Below are positions 1-5,195 of a stretch of DNA of 5,840 bases, one piece after another. Below the pieces are notes generated by a model, which made no database searches, was not told the origin of the DNA, and was given only the letters and a program-made list of their open reading frames with translations. The translations under genes were made by a program, and so were the position numbers. Positions within the stretch are counted from its first letter, which is position 1, and each line of letters begins with the position of its first letter. Source of the DNA: JAFGNW01 sp964618515 (GTDB lineage: Bacteria; Zixibacteria; MSB-5A5; GN15; FEB-12); NCBI GenBank assembly GCA_964618515.1, contig CAZUAS010000144.1, forward strand, positions 1-5,840. Direction: 5' to 3'.

Positions 1-51
1 TACGCGATAATGAGCGGTGACTGGAGTTCAGACGTGTTGCTCTTCCGATCT
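1..51. other. Illumina P7/TruSeq adapter left at contig edge (not genomic)
   Basis: The first 51 bases match an indexed Illumina P7 adapter in order. Bases 1-8 (TACGCGAT) are the end of the P7 flow-cell sequence with one A-to-C change at base 5. Bases 9-16 (AATGAGCG) are an 8-base index, which from memory is the adapter-strand form of TruSeq HT index D703. Bases 17-51 are the TruSeq read-2 primer site, beginning GTGACTGGAGTTCAG and ending GCTCTTCCGATCT, with one extra T near base 37. Genomic sequence therefore starts at about base 52. Any start codon placed before that point is artificial. Confidence 0.95.
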
Positions 52-57
52 GAAGCG

Positions 58-354
58 ATGTCAAACATGCCGCCTCAACCGCCGGTTTTTTACAAAAACC
101 CGGGCCTGGCCGCAGTGCTTTCTTTTTTCTGGATGGGTCTGGGACAAATTTATAATGGCCAGATTGCCAAAGGGATAGCCTTTATCATCTTTTATGCCAT
201 CTCCTGGATTCTGGTTTTTTTGCTTATTGGACTGATAACCACCCCGATTTTATTTATTTACGGGATTTACGATGCCTATAAGTCAGCCCAGAAAATAAAT
301 ATCGACCTGGCCCAGCAGTACGGTTCTCCCCCTTATGGTCCACCACCGCAGTAA
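58..354 (+). CDS. TM2-domain-like small membrane protein (possibly 5'-truncated by contig edge)
   Basis: A 98-residue protein is read from the ATG at 58. The frame stays open upstream to an ATG at 10, but those 16 codons are almost all adapter, so 58 is the first credible start (67 is another). No ribosome binding site can be seen and the real gene may begin off the contig. The protein has a short Pro-rich N-terminus (residues 5-9), a hydrophobic stretch at about 17-31 containing GLGQIYNGQ (27-35), a strong membrane helix at about 40-60, a third hydrophobic segment at about 62-71 ending in YDAYKSAQ, and a Pro/Gly/Tyr-rich tail. Paired membrane segments, a Gly-rich GxGQ-Y-G motif before the main helix and a D-A-Y motif after it fit TM2-type inner-membrane proteins. 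Their biochemical role is generally unknown and I assign none here. Confidence 0.75.
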   Translation: MSNMPPQPPVFYKNPGLAAVLSFFWMGLGQIYNGQIAKGIAFIIFYAISWILVFLLIGLITTPILFIYGIYDAYKSAQKINIDLAQQYGSPPYGPPPQ

Positions 355-401
355 AAAATAAATCAAGCTCAATCCTGTTAAACATAAGTTGTCAATTTAA
401 C

Positions 402-434
402 CTCGTTCCATCGCTCTTCATTGGAACGCAATTC
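402..434 (+). repeat. REP-like palindromic element, copy 1
   Basis: A hairpin is formed by CGTTCCA (404-410) and TGGAACG (422-428) with an 11-base loop, followed by CAATTC. The 33-base segment aligns without gaps to the reverse complement of 3906-3938. The blocks CTCGTTCC, GCTCT and AACGCAATTC are identical, and 25 of 33 positions match. One hairpin pair is A-T here and C-G in the other copy. It resembles short extragenic palindromes of the type spread by RAYT/IS200-like transposases, but no such transposase is present. Confidence 0.65.
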
Positions 435-481
435 GCGACGCACCGTGTCGATTCTGTGGTTGCAGTGCTTACCGGAAAAGC

Positions 482-504
482 GTTCCCTTGGAGATCGAGG
501 GAAC
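482..504. repeat. Inverted repeat / hairpin in the coaX upstream region
   Basis: GTTCCCT (482-488) and AGGGAAC (498-504) form a perfect 7-bp stem with a 9-base loop. Preceded by GC, it may be the second half of the REP-like element at 402-434: in the inverted copy near 3900, the REP hairpin is likewise followed by a GCGTTC...GAAC hairpin. No T-tract follows, so it is not a standard terminator. Confidence 0.5.
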
Positions 505-563
505 TAGGGGAAAAAAGGCAGAGCCGCTAAAGGGTGTAGCCATACGATAAATAACGTTCTGTC

Positions 564-607
564 GTGTCCTGACACACCAAAAGCGGGTTGTGACCCGACA
601 CGCTTTT
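564..607. repeat. Two adjacent hairpins, intergenic
   Basis: GTGTC (564-568) and GACAC (571-575) are inverted around two bases. Directly after, AAAAGCG (579-585) pairs with CGCTTTT (601-607), and inside that CGGGT (584-588) can pair with ACCCG (593-597). CGTGTC (563-568) can also pair with GACACG (597-602), so alternative folds compete. The last stem ends in TTTT then AAA, which makes it at best a weak terminator. It could end transcription of the upstream membrane-protein gene, but this is not compelling. Confidence 0.5.
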
Positions 608-618
608 AAAAATTAATG

Positions 619-659
619 CGTCAGGTCACAATTCGCCTTCGGCGAATCGAGACCTGACG
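619..659. repeat. Long compound hairpin, intergenic
   Basis: The outer stem CGTCAGGTC (619-627) pairs perfectly with GACCTGACG (651-659). The inner stem ATTCGCC (631-637) pairs perfectly with GGCGAAT (641-647) around a TTC loop. A 3x3 internal loop separates the stems. With 16 base pairs in 41 bases it is the strongest palindrome in the window apart from the groEL terminator. It has no T-tract on either side, which favours a dispersed palindromic repeat or a structured RNA over a terminator. Confidence 0.65.
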
Positions 660-735
660 TAACAGCCACACACTATATATATTGAATAGGCTGAGCCGCT
701 GAAGGCTAAAGGTTTCTGCCCTGCATTTATTCCTG

Positions 736-763
736 TTGCCTCAACTCGAATAATTGCTATATT
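736..763 (+). promoter_or_regulatory. Candidate extended -10 promoter for coaX
   Basis: A -35-like TTGCCT (736-741, 4 of 6 to consensus) and a -10 TATATT (758-763, 5 of 6) are 16 bases apart, and TGC directly before the -10 makes it an extended -10. The expected start site, about 7 bases past the -10, falls on or next to the coaX ATG at 770. No Shine-Dalgarno sequence lies before that ATG, so a leaderless transcript is possible. Confidence 0.5.
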
Positions 764-769
764 CCCCTC

Positions 770-1534
770 ATGTTATTAGCTATCGACATCGGCAATACCA
801 ACACGGTCGTCGGTCTTTTCGACGGCCGAACCCTAAGAAACGATTTCCGCTTCGCTTCCCGAAATAACCGTACTTCCGATGAAGCCGGAATTTTAATCAG
901 CGATGTTATCATGCGCGAAGGATTCAAAAACGAGGCTATCGACAAGGCAGTTATTGCTTCGGTGGTACCACCTTTGACGTCGGTTTACGAAAACACCGTC
1001 CGCGTGTATTTCAAAATCGAACCGCTGATGGTTTCCCACCGGCTTAAACTGCCCGTTAAAATTGAAATAAGTCAGCCCGAACAGGTGGGCGCTGACCGCA
1101 TCGCCAATGCCGTCGCCGGTTATATAAAATACGGGGGACCGGTAATCGTAGTCGATTTTGGCACCGCCACGACCTTTGACATCGTTGATAAAAACGGGGC
1201 ATATATCGGAGGGATTATCGTTCCGGGGCCAGATACTTCAATGGCCGAGCTGGCCAAACGGGCCGCCCGACTTTTCGAGGTTCGTATCGAACCTCCGGAC
1301 AGTGTGGTGGGCAAATCCACTGCCGGGGCTTTGAAATCCGGTCTCTTTTACGGGACAGTGGGCCAGGTGGATTATATTATCGGGAAAATAATCGAAGAAA
1401 CCGGCTTCGAAAAACCATCAATTATCGCCACCGGCGGCATGGCTCAGCGAATAAACGAATATTCCCGGTTTATTGAAAAAGTCGAGCCCAACCTTACCCT
1501 TGAGGGGCTTCAAATAATAAGCGACCTTAACTGA
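770..1534 (+). CDS. coaX: Type III pantothenate kinase (CoaX)
   Basis: This cytoplasmic enzyme phosphorylates pantothenate to 4'-phosphopantothenate, the first committed step of coenzyme A synthesis. The 254 residues match the usual length of the family and its ASKHA-fold motifs appear in order. DIGNTNT (6-12) is the N-terminal phosphate-binding loop with catalytic-type Asp6. RTSDE follows at 34-38 and ASVVPP at 63-68. GADR (107-110) carries the conserved Asp109 of the pantothenate site. DFGTATTFD (129-137) is the second phosphate loop, followed by GGIIVPG (147-153) and TGGMAQ (221-226). The start is set by the MLLAIDIGNTNT N-terminus typical of the family. No ribosome binding site precedes it, while a promoter ends 6 bases upstream. 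The BirA/coaX pairing seen in many genomes is absent here, and groES follows about 270 bases later under its own promoter. No defect is visible. Confidence 0.96.
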   Translation: MLLAIDIGNTNTVVGLFDGRTLRNDFRFASRNNRTSDEAGILISDVIMREGFKNEAIDKAVIASVVPPLTSVYENTVRVYFKIEPLMVSHRLKLPVKIEISQPEQVGADRIANAVAGYIKYGGPVIVVDFGTATTFDIVDKNGAYIGGIIVPGPDTSMAELAKRAARLFEVRIEPPDSVVGKSTAGALKSGLFYGTVGQVDYIIGKIIEETGFEKPSIIATGGMAQRINEYSRFIEKVEPNLTLEGLQIISDLN

Positions 1535-1600
1535 GACTATCAGTTTATTTCTTTAAAATTTTTTCCAGACCCTTCCACCCTTTCCGGGATAATAGTAATA

Positions 1601-1625
1601 TATTGTATTGCATATACTTACAATA
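1601..1625. promoter_or_regulatory. AT-rich inverted repeat, possible operator
   Basis: TATTGTA (1601-1607) and TACAATA (1619-1625) are perfect inverted 7-mers separated by 11 bases, giving a 25-base dyad about 50 bases upstream of the groES -35 box. Size and spacing fit a dimeric repressor or activator site, but in AT-rich DNA such a dyad can arise by chance. The regulator, if any, is unknown. Confidence 0.3.
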
Positions 1626-1674
1626 AGGCTGGCTTTAGCCGACTATATTTTTTCTATTTATTTTGGGAAACTTC

Positions 1675-1703
1675 TTGACAAATTTTGGGTTAAAGCTTAT
1701 TGT
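1675..1703 (+). promoter_or_regulatory. groESL promoter (sigma-70 type)
   Basis: A perfect -35 TTGACA (1675-1680) is followed after 17 bases by a -10 TATTGT (1698-1703, 4 of 6). The predicted start at about 1710 falls inside the CIRCE element, the usual arrangement for HrcA-repressed chaperone operons. Confidence 0.8.
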
Positions 1704-1729
1704 TAGCACTCATTGACAGAGAGTGCTAA
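1703..1729. promoter_or_regulatory. CIRCE operator (HrcA binding site)
   Basis: TTAGCACTC, nine bases, then GAGTGCTAA is an exact match to the CIRCE consensus. It starts on the last base of the -10 box and covers the predicted transcription start, so bound HrcA would block initiation. HrcA activity normally depends on GroEL itself, giving feedback control. The hrcA gene is not in this window. Confidence 0.97.
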
Positions 1730-1789
1730 TAATCGTATATTATTATTGAAAACATTAAAAATAGTTAAACTGTCAATTTAAACATAATT

Positions 1790-1796
1790 AAGGAGG
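1790..1796 (+). promoter_or_regulatory. Ribosome binding site of groES
   Basis: AAGGAGG is a full Shine-Dalgarno match nine bases before the groES ATG at 1806 and fixes that start. Confidence 0.9.
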
Positions 1797-1805
1797 AGTA
1801 AAAAA

Positions 1806-2099
1806 ATGCAGGTAAAACCTCTTGCAGATCGAGTTATTGTGAAGCCTCTGGAAGAAGTTGAGGTGAAAAAGGGCGGAATCATTATCCCGGATACGGCCAA
1901 AGAAAAACCGATGGAAGGCGAGATCATTGAAATTGGTTCCGGTCGTTTGAACGATGATGGGAAGAAGATGCCCCTGGAGGTCAAAAAAGGTGACCGTGTT
2001 CTTTACGGCAAATATTCCGGTACTGAGGTTTCAATCGATGGTGAGGAATATCTCATTATGCGCGAAGCCGACATCCTGGCTGTCATTAACAGAAGTTAA
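1806..2099 (+). CDS. groES: Co-chaperonin GroES (Hsp10)
   Basis: GroES is the cytoplasmic co-chaperonin: a seven-membered ring that caps the GroEL cylinder and encloses the substrate during the ATP-driven folding cycle. The 97 residues are the normal length. The N-terminus VKPLADRVIVKPLE (3-16) and the mobile-loop region KKGGIIIPDTAKEKP (about 21-35), whose III segment docks on GroEL, are typical. GEIIEIGSG, KKGDRVLYGKYSG and the C-terminal EYLIMREADILAVI are also conserved. The start is backed by a perfect Shine-Dalgarno sequence. The gene is first in a two-gene operon, with 32 bases to groEL and no terminator between, so the two are presumably made from one CIRCE-controlled mRNA. The 5' leader is about 95 bases long. 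Nothing is truncated. Confidence 0.98.
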   Translation: MQVKPLADRVIVKPLEEVEVKKGGIIIPDTAKEKPMEGEIIEIGSGRLNDDGKKMPLEVKKGDRVLYGKYSGTEVSIDGEEYLIMREADILAVINRS

Positions 2100-2131
2100 C
2101 GGTTAAAAAGAAAAATTAGGAGATTAAGACT

Positions 2132-3766
2132 ATGGCAAAATTAATTGAATATAATGTTGAAGCCCGTAATAAACTTAAAATTGGGGTGGATAAGCTGGCT
2201 AACGCCGTTAAAGTAACTTTGGGTCCCCGGGGCCGGAATGTGGCTCTGGATAAGAAATTCGGTTCTCCGACTATCACCAAGGACGGCGTTTCTGTGGCGA
2301 AAGAGATTGAACTCGAGGACAATTTCGAGGATATGGGGGCGCAGATGGTAAAGGAAGTCGCCTCCAAGACTTCCGATATTGCCGGCGACGGCACCACTAC
2401 GGCGACCATTATCGCGCAGGCTATTTTCCGCGAAGGCTTGAAGAACGTTACCGCCGGTCACAATCCGATGTCCATCAAACGCGGTATTGACATGGCGGTG
2501 GCCAGTGTCTGTGAAGAAATTAAAAAGATATCCAAACCGGTCGACAACAAGAATGAAATCTCCCAGGTGGGGACGATTTCAGCCAACAACGACAAGCAAA
2601 TCGGTGACCTCATTGCCGAAGCCATGGAGAAAGTCGGCAAGGATGGCGTCATCACAGTGGAAGAAGCCAAGACCGCCGAAACCACTCTGGATGTGGTCGA
2701 GGGAATGCAGTTCGACCGTGGCTATGTATCGCCGTATTTCGTCACCGACCCGGATAATATGGAAGCTGTGCTCGAGGACCCACTGATTCTGATTCATGAC
2801 AAGAAGATTTCCAACATGAAGGACCTTCTGCCGATTCTCGAGAAAGTTGCCCAGCAGGGCCGGCCGATGTTAATAATTGCCGAGGATATCGAGGGTGAGG
2901 CGCTGGCAACTCTGGTCGTCAACAAACTGCGCGGCACTATCAAAGTCGCCGCTGTCAAGGCGCCCGGTTTCGGTGACCGCCGTAAGGCAATGCTCGAAGA
3001 TATCGCCATCCTCACCGGCGGCAAGGTTATTTCCGAGGAGCTCGGTTTCAAACTGGAAAATGCCGTTCTGTCTGACCTTGGCACCGCCAAGAAAGTCAAT
3101 ATCGACAAGGATAATACCACCATCGTCGAAGGCGCCGGTAACAAGAACGATATCAAAGCTCGAATCAATCAGATTAAAAAGCAGATTGATGATTCTACTT
3201 CCGATTATGACCGCGAGAAACTTCAGGAGCGTCTGGCCAAGCTGGCCGGCGGCGTAGCGGTTATCAATGTCGGAGCTGCTACTGAGACCGAAATGAAAGA
3301 GAAGAAAGCGCGGGTCGAGGACGCTCTACATGCCACCCGGGCGGCGGTTGAAGAAGGTATCGTCCCCGGCGGCGGGGTGGCGTTCCTGCGCGCTCTAAAA
3401 AAACTCGATGAGTTGAAAGCCAACGAGGAAGAGATGGTCGGTATCAATATCGTACGCAAGGCGCTCGAGGAACCGATTCGTCAAATTGCCGATAACTCCG
3501 GCGTCGAGGGTTCCATCGTATTGGACAAAGTCATGAACCAGACCGGCGCCTACGGTTATAATGCACTGACCAACACTTATGAGGACCTGATGAAAGCCGG
3601 GGTTATCGACCCGACCAAAGTCAGTCGCATCGCACTGGAAAACGCCGCCTCTATTGCCGGATTGCTTCTGACCACGGAAGCCATCGTGACCGACAAACCC
3701 GAGGAGAAGAAGGCTATGCCCGGCATGCCTGGCGGCGGCATGGGCGACATGGGCGGCATGTATTGA
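2132..3766 (+). CDS. groEL: Chaperonin GroEL (Hsp60)
   Basis: GroEL is the group I chaperonin, a cytoplasmic double ring of seven subunits each that folds proteins with ATP and GroES. The 544 residues compare with 548 in E. coli. Key elements are TLGPRGRN (29-36) and ITKDG (48-52) of the nucleotide pocket, AGDGTTTAT (84-92) with Asp86 matching E. coli Asp87, and ARVEDALHATRAA (393-405) with Asp397 matching catalytic Asp398. AAVEEGIVPGGG (404-415) fits the chaperonin signature, IDPTKV occurs at 492-497, and the apical domain spans about 190-375. The C-terminus is a GGM-type tail (GMPGGGMGDMGGMY), as in many bacterial GroELs. A Shine-Dalgarno AGGAGA at 2118 lies nine bases before the ATG. A strong terminator follows the stop by about 30 bases. 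No frameshift or missing catalytic residue is seen. Confidence 0.99.
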   Translation: MAKLIEYNVEARNKLKIGVDKLANAVKVTLGPRGRNVALDKKFGSPTITKDGVSVAKEIELEDNFEDMGAQMVKEVASKTSDIAGDGTTTATIIAQAIFREGLKNVTAGHNPMSIKRGIDMAVASVCEEIKKISKPVDNKNEISQVGTISANNDKQIGDLIAEAMEKVGKDGVITVEEAKTAETTLDVVEGMQFDRGYVSPYFVTDPDNMEAVLEDPLILIHDKKISNMKDLLPILEKVAQQGRPMLIIAEDIEGEALATLVVNKLRGTIKVAAVKAPGFGDRRKAMLEDIAILTGGKVISEELGFKLENAVLSDLGTAKKVNIDKDNTTIVEGAGNKNDIKARINQIKKQIDDSTSDYDREKLQERLAKLAGGVAVINVGAATETEMKEKKARVEDALHATRAAVEEGIVPGGGVAFLRALKKLDELKANEEEMVGINIVRKALEEPIRQIADNSGVEGSIVLDKVMNQTGAYGYNALTNTYEDLMKAGVIDPTKVSRIALENAASIAGLLLTTEAIVTDKPEEKKAMPGMPGGGMGDMGGMY

Positions 3767-3796
3767 TTAACGCCTACCAACTCGATTTATATAATG

Positions 3797-3828
3797 AAAA
3801 GACCCGGTTCAATCCGGGTCTTTTTTTT
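3797..3828 (+). terminator. Rho-independent terminator of groESL
   Basis: GACCCGG (3801-3807) and CCGGGTC (3814-3820) form a perfect 7-bp GC-rich stem with a TTCAAT loop. It is extended by AAAA (3797-3800) against TTTT, and eight Ts run from 3821. It lies 31 bases after the groEL stop and closes the operon. Confidence 0.95.
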
Positions 3829-3840
3829 ATCACTCAATTC

Positions 3841-3900
3841 AACACTCCGTGTTGGATTGTCGTTCCTGACGCTCCCCGTCATACAGACAGGATCAGAACG
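3841..3900. repeat. Inverted-repeat pair next to REP-like copy 2
   Basis: AACAC (3841-3845) and GTGTT (3849-3853) form a short hairpin. CGTTCCTGA (3861-3869) pairs with TCAGAACG (3893-3900), with one bulged C. The second hairpin lies beside the REP-like element at 3906-3938, in the same relative place that 482-504 holds beside 402-434, so these may be two-part elements. Confidence 0.4.
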
Positions 3901-3905
3901 CCTGA

Positions 3906-3938
3906 GAATTGCGTTACCCCGCAGAGCACGGGAACGAG
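3906..3938 (-). repeat. REP-like palindromic element, copy 2 (inverted)
   Basis: The reverse complement matches 402-434 at 25 of 33 positions with no gap. It begins CTCGTTCC, has GCTCT in the loop and ends AACGCAATTC. The arms CGTT+CCC and GGGAACG fold into an imperfect hairpin with one bulge. It lies in non-coding sequence just after the groEL terminator. Confidence 0.65.
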
Positions 3939-4121
3939 AAACAAAGGATAACCTGCTTTACAAGATTCAAATTCGAATCCATAAGGTATCGACAGTTCTT
4001 TAAATAAGATTTCTCCAGATGTATTATCATCGAATTATTTAAGTCGTTGTAAGGAAATAAATGCAACAATTATCGATGGAGCGAACGGTTTCGGTAATTC
4101 ACCCGGCGGTTTCTGGCCAAA
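3939..4121. other. No gene seen between REP-like copy 2 and the small minus-strand ORF
   Basis: The stretch is AT-rich with stops in all frames. It contains imperfect inverted arms (TTTAAATAA near 4000 and TTATTTAAG near 4036), which may be chance in AT-rich DNA. An ATG at 4061 with an AAGGA six bases upstream opens a 71-codon frame, but that protein has no recognisable composition or motif and overlaps the better small candidate on the other strand. Confidence 0.4.
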
Positions 4122-4256
4122 TTAAGGACCATAGATTGCCGGGGCATCATCTCTCCAGGGTCTGGGATACACCAGCAACAGGATCGATATCAAAGCCAGG
4201 CCACAGAGTACATATTGCTTTAAAGTTAACGTACTTCCAGACTTCTCCTTGTTCAC
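4122..4256 (-). CDS. Candidate 44-residue single-pass membrane microprotein
   Basis: On the minus strand a GTG at 4256 opens 44 codons ending in TAA at 4122. The product has a charged N-terminus (MNKEKSG), a central hydrophobic helix of about 17 residues (YVLCGLALISILLLVYP, 15-31) and a short C-terminal tail, PRPWRDDAPAIYGP. Positive charges before the helix suggest the N-terminus is inside. An in-frame TAA at 4263-4265 limits the start to this GTG. The Shine-Dalgarno is weak. A TTGACA (4294-4289 on the minus strand) lies upstream with only a poorly spaced -10 candidate. The gene lies about 180 bases downstream of the beta-barrel gene on the same strand. I do not recognise the family. A membrane-like composition can arise by chance in so short a frame, so this is a candidate only. 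Confidence 0.38.
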   Translation of the reverse strand: MNKEKSGSTLTLKQYVLCGLALISILLLVYPRPWRDDAPAIYGP

Positions 4257-4438
4257 TTCATCTTATCTCAATATAGGACGCTCAGAATTGTCAATTGTGT
4301 AATGGCAGTTTTAACTATCCATCGGTAATTGTTAAAAGCAGTTAACTTTTCAATCTACTGTTATTTTCGAGAAGAAGATAAATCAGCGGTAGGCGGACAA
4401 AGTCATCCAGCCTATTCGATTTTTTTCGACCCCCTATC

Positions 4439-5059
4439 TCACAGCGGTATGCCTACCGTCAATTCCAGGCCGAAACCCTCACAGTTGAAATCAATTTCCC
4501 GGCTTTCATCCTGCTCCAGTTTATGCCCTTTGGTAAAAGCCGTTTTATAATAAAACTCCGCTCGGTTGTTGACCCTGGTGGAAGTAAAACGAAAAAGCCC
4601 CAGCGCCACCCGGAAGTAAAGATGTCGCCCCAGTTTGGCATCCGCACCATCAAGCGGGCTATACGGGTAATCGGGCAGAATCCCGGAAATAAAGCCCAGT
4701 TCCGGGTGAAAATAAACCGATGTCCGGGCTTCAGGTGCAAAACGGTAAAGCCAGCCCGCCCCCATACTGAACATGCGGACATAAGAGAGCTCTTTAACCG
4801 GAATATCTTTCCAGGTAATTTCCAGATTTAGGGCCAGGGCATTTTGCTGGTTCAGATAATACTCCCCGGCCAGTCCCACACCATAAAACACCTTATCCCA
4901 GTCTTTCTTTCTATAGTATTCTTCTATATAATCCGCCGGTTTACCGGTTATGAAACCCCCGGTTATTTTCGGGACGAGCTGAAACCGGGTCCAAATAACT
5001 TTAACCAGTGCGGCTTCCCCTTTATTTTTTAACCCGGGGGTAAGCCCGAAGGTTATCAA
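4439..5059 (-). CDS. Outer-membrane beta-barrel protein, main reading frame (5' part out of frame)
   Basis: The open frame encodes about 200 residues of a porin-like or OmpA-like beta-barrel. Alternating polar/hydrophobic strands rich in aromatic residues and Gly occur at about 57-69 (VFYGVGLAGEYYL), 73-83, 94-107 (VRMFSMGAGWLYRF), 113-125, 146-159 (HLYFRVALGLFRFT), 166-175 and 194-204 (EGFGLELTVGI), separated by charged loops. The only in-frame start is a TTG at 5059, which has no ribosome binding site and gives no signal peptide. An in-frame TAG sits at 5068-5066. The proper start and signal peptide lie upstream in another frame (GTG at 5117), so residues before about Lys11 are probably not native. 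The chain ends in GIPL, without the aromatic last residue common in outer-membrane proteins. Function beyond an outer-membrane barrel cannot be told. No clear terminator follows. Confidence 0.7.
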   Translation of the reverse strand: MITFGLTPGLKNKGEAALVKVIWTRFQLVPKITGGFITGKPADYIEEYYRKKDWDKVFYGVGLAGEYYLNQQNALALNLEITWKDIPVKELSYVRMFSMGAGWLYRFAPEARTSVYFHPELGFISGILPDYPYSPLDGADAKLGRHLYFRVALGLFRFTSTRVNNRAEFYYKTAFTKGHKLEQDESREIDFNCEGFGLELTVGIPL

Positions 5060-5117
5060 CCGGGACTACCTGCAAAATTAAAATAATTCCAATAATAAAT
5101 AAAAACTTGCAACCCAC
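5022..5117 (-). pseudogene. 5' end of the beta-barrel gene: start and signal peptide, separated by a frameshift
   Basis: A GTG at 5117 preceded by a perfect AAGGAGG opens 31 codons: MGCK, a hydrophobic core FLFIIGIILILQVVPV and a possible cleavage site NLRA-Y, a classic secretion signal. It ends at TAA (5024-5022) directly after a run of six As (5030-5025 on the minus strand). Removing one base there would give VKNKGEAALVK and continue into the barrel frame, making a 225-residue secreted protein. The shift could also lie anywhere between 5065 and 5025, for example in the run of five Cs. It may be a real mutation, a sequencing or assembly indel, or slippage on the A-run. Confidence 0.65.
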
Positions 5118-5125
5118 AACTCAAT

Positions 5126-5132
5126 CCTCCTT
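5126..5132 (-). promoter_or_regulatory. Ribosome binding site for the beta-barrel gene
   Basis: AAGGAGG on the minus strand, eight bases before the GTG at 5117. This site decides the true start of the gene and shows that the TTG at 5059 is not it. Confidence 0.8.
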
Positions 5133-5166
5133 GGCTCGCTCTTTTAATGTACTCAAATATAGAGCA

Positions 5167-5195
5167 ATTATACTAAGTTATAGTTTAAAAGGCAA
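5167..5195 (-). promoter_or_regulatory. Promoter of the beta-barrel gene
   Basis: On the minus strand a -35 TTGCCT (5195-5190) is followed after 17 bases by a perfect -10 TATAAT (5172-5167). The expected start at about 5160 gives a leader of roughly 43 bases before the GTG at 5117. The -35 is the same hexamer as the one proposed for coaX. Confidence 0.7.

Noticed and set aside
1627..1651. Possible terminator for coaX (GGCT...AGCC followed by a T-run)
   Set aside because: The stem is only four base pairs and the T-run starts six or more bases later, which is too weak to call.
3763..4003. Two overlapping plus-strand frames after groEL
   Set aside because: Both run through the groESL terminator hairpin and the REP-like palindromes, so they are not credible genes.
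4061..4276. 71-codon plus-strand frame with an AAGGA six bases before its ATG
   Set aside because: The translation shows no domain, membrane segment or coherent composition, and it overlaps a more protein-like short frame on the minus strand.
4329..4550. 73-codon plus-strand frame
   Set aside because: It overlaps the 3' end of the minus-strand beta-barrel gene, has no ribosome binding site, and its sequence reads as antisense shadow.
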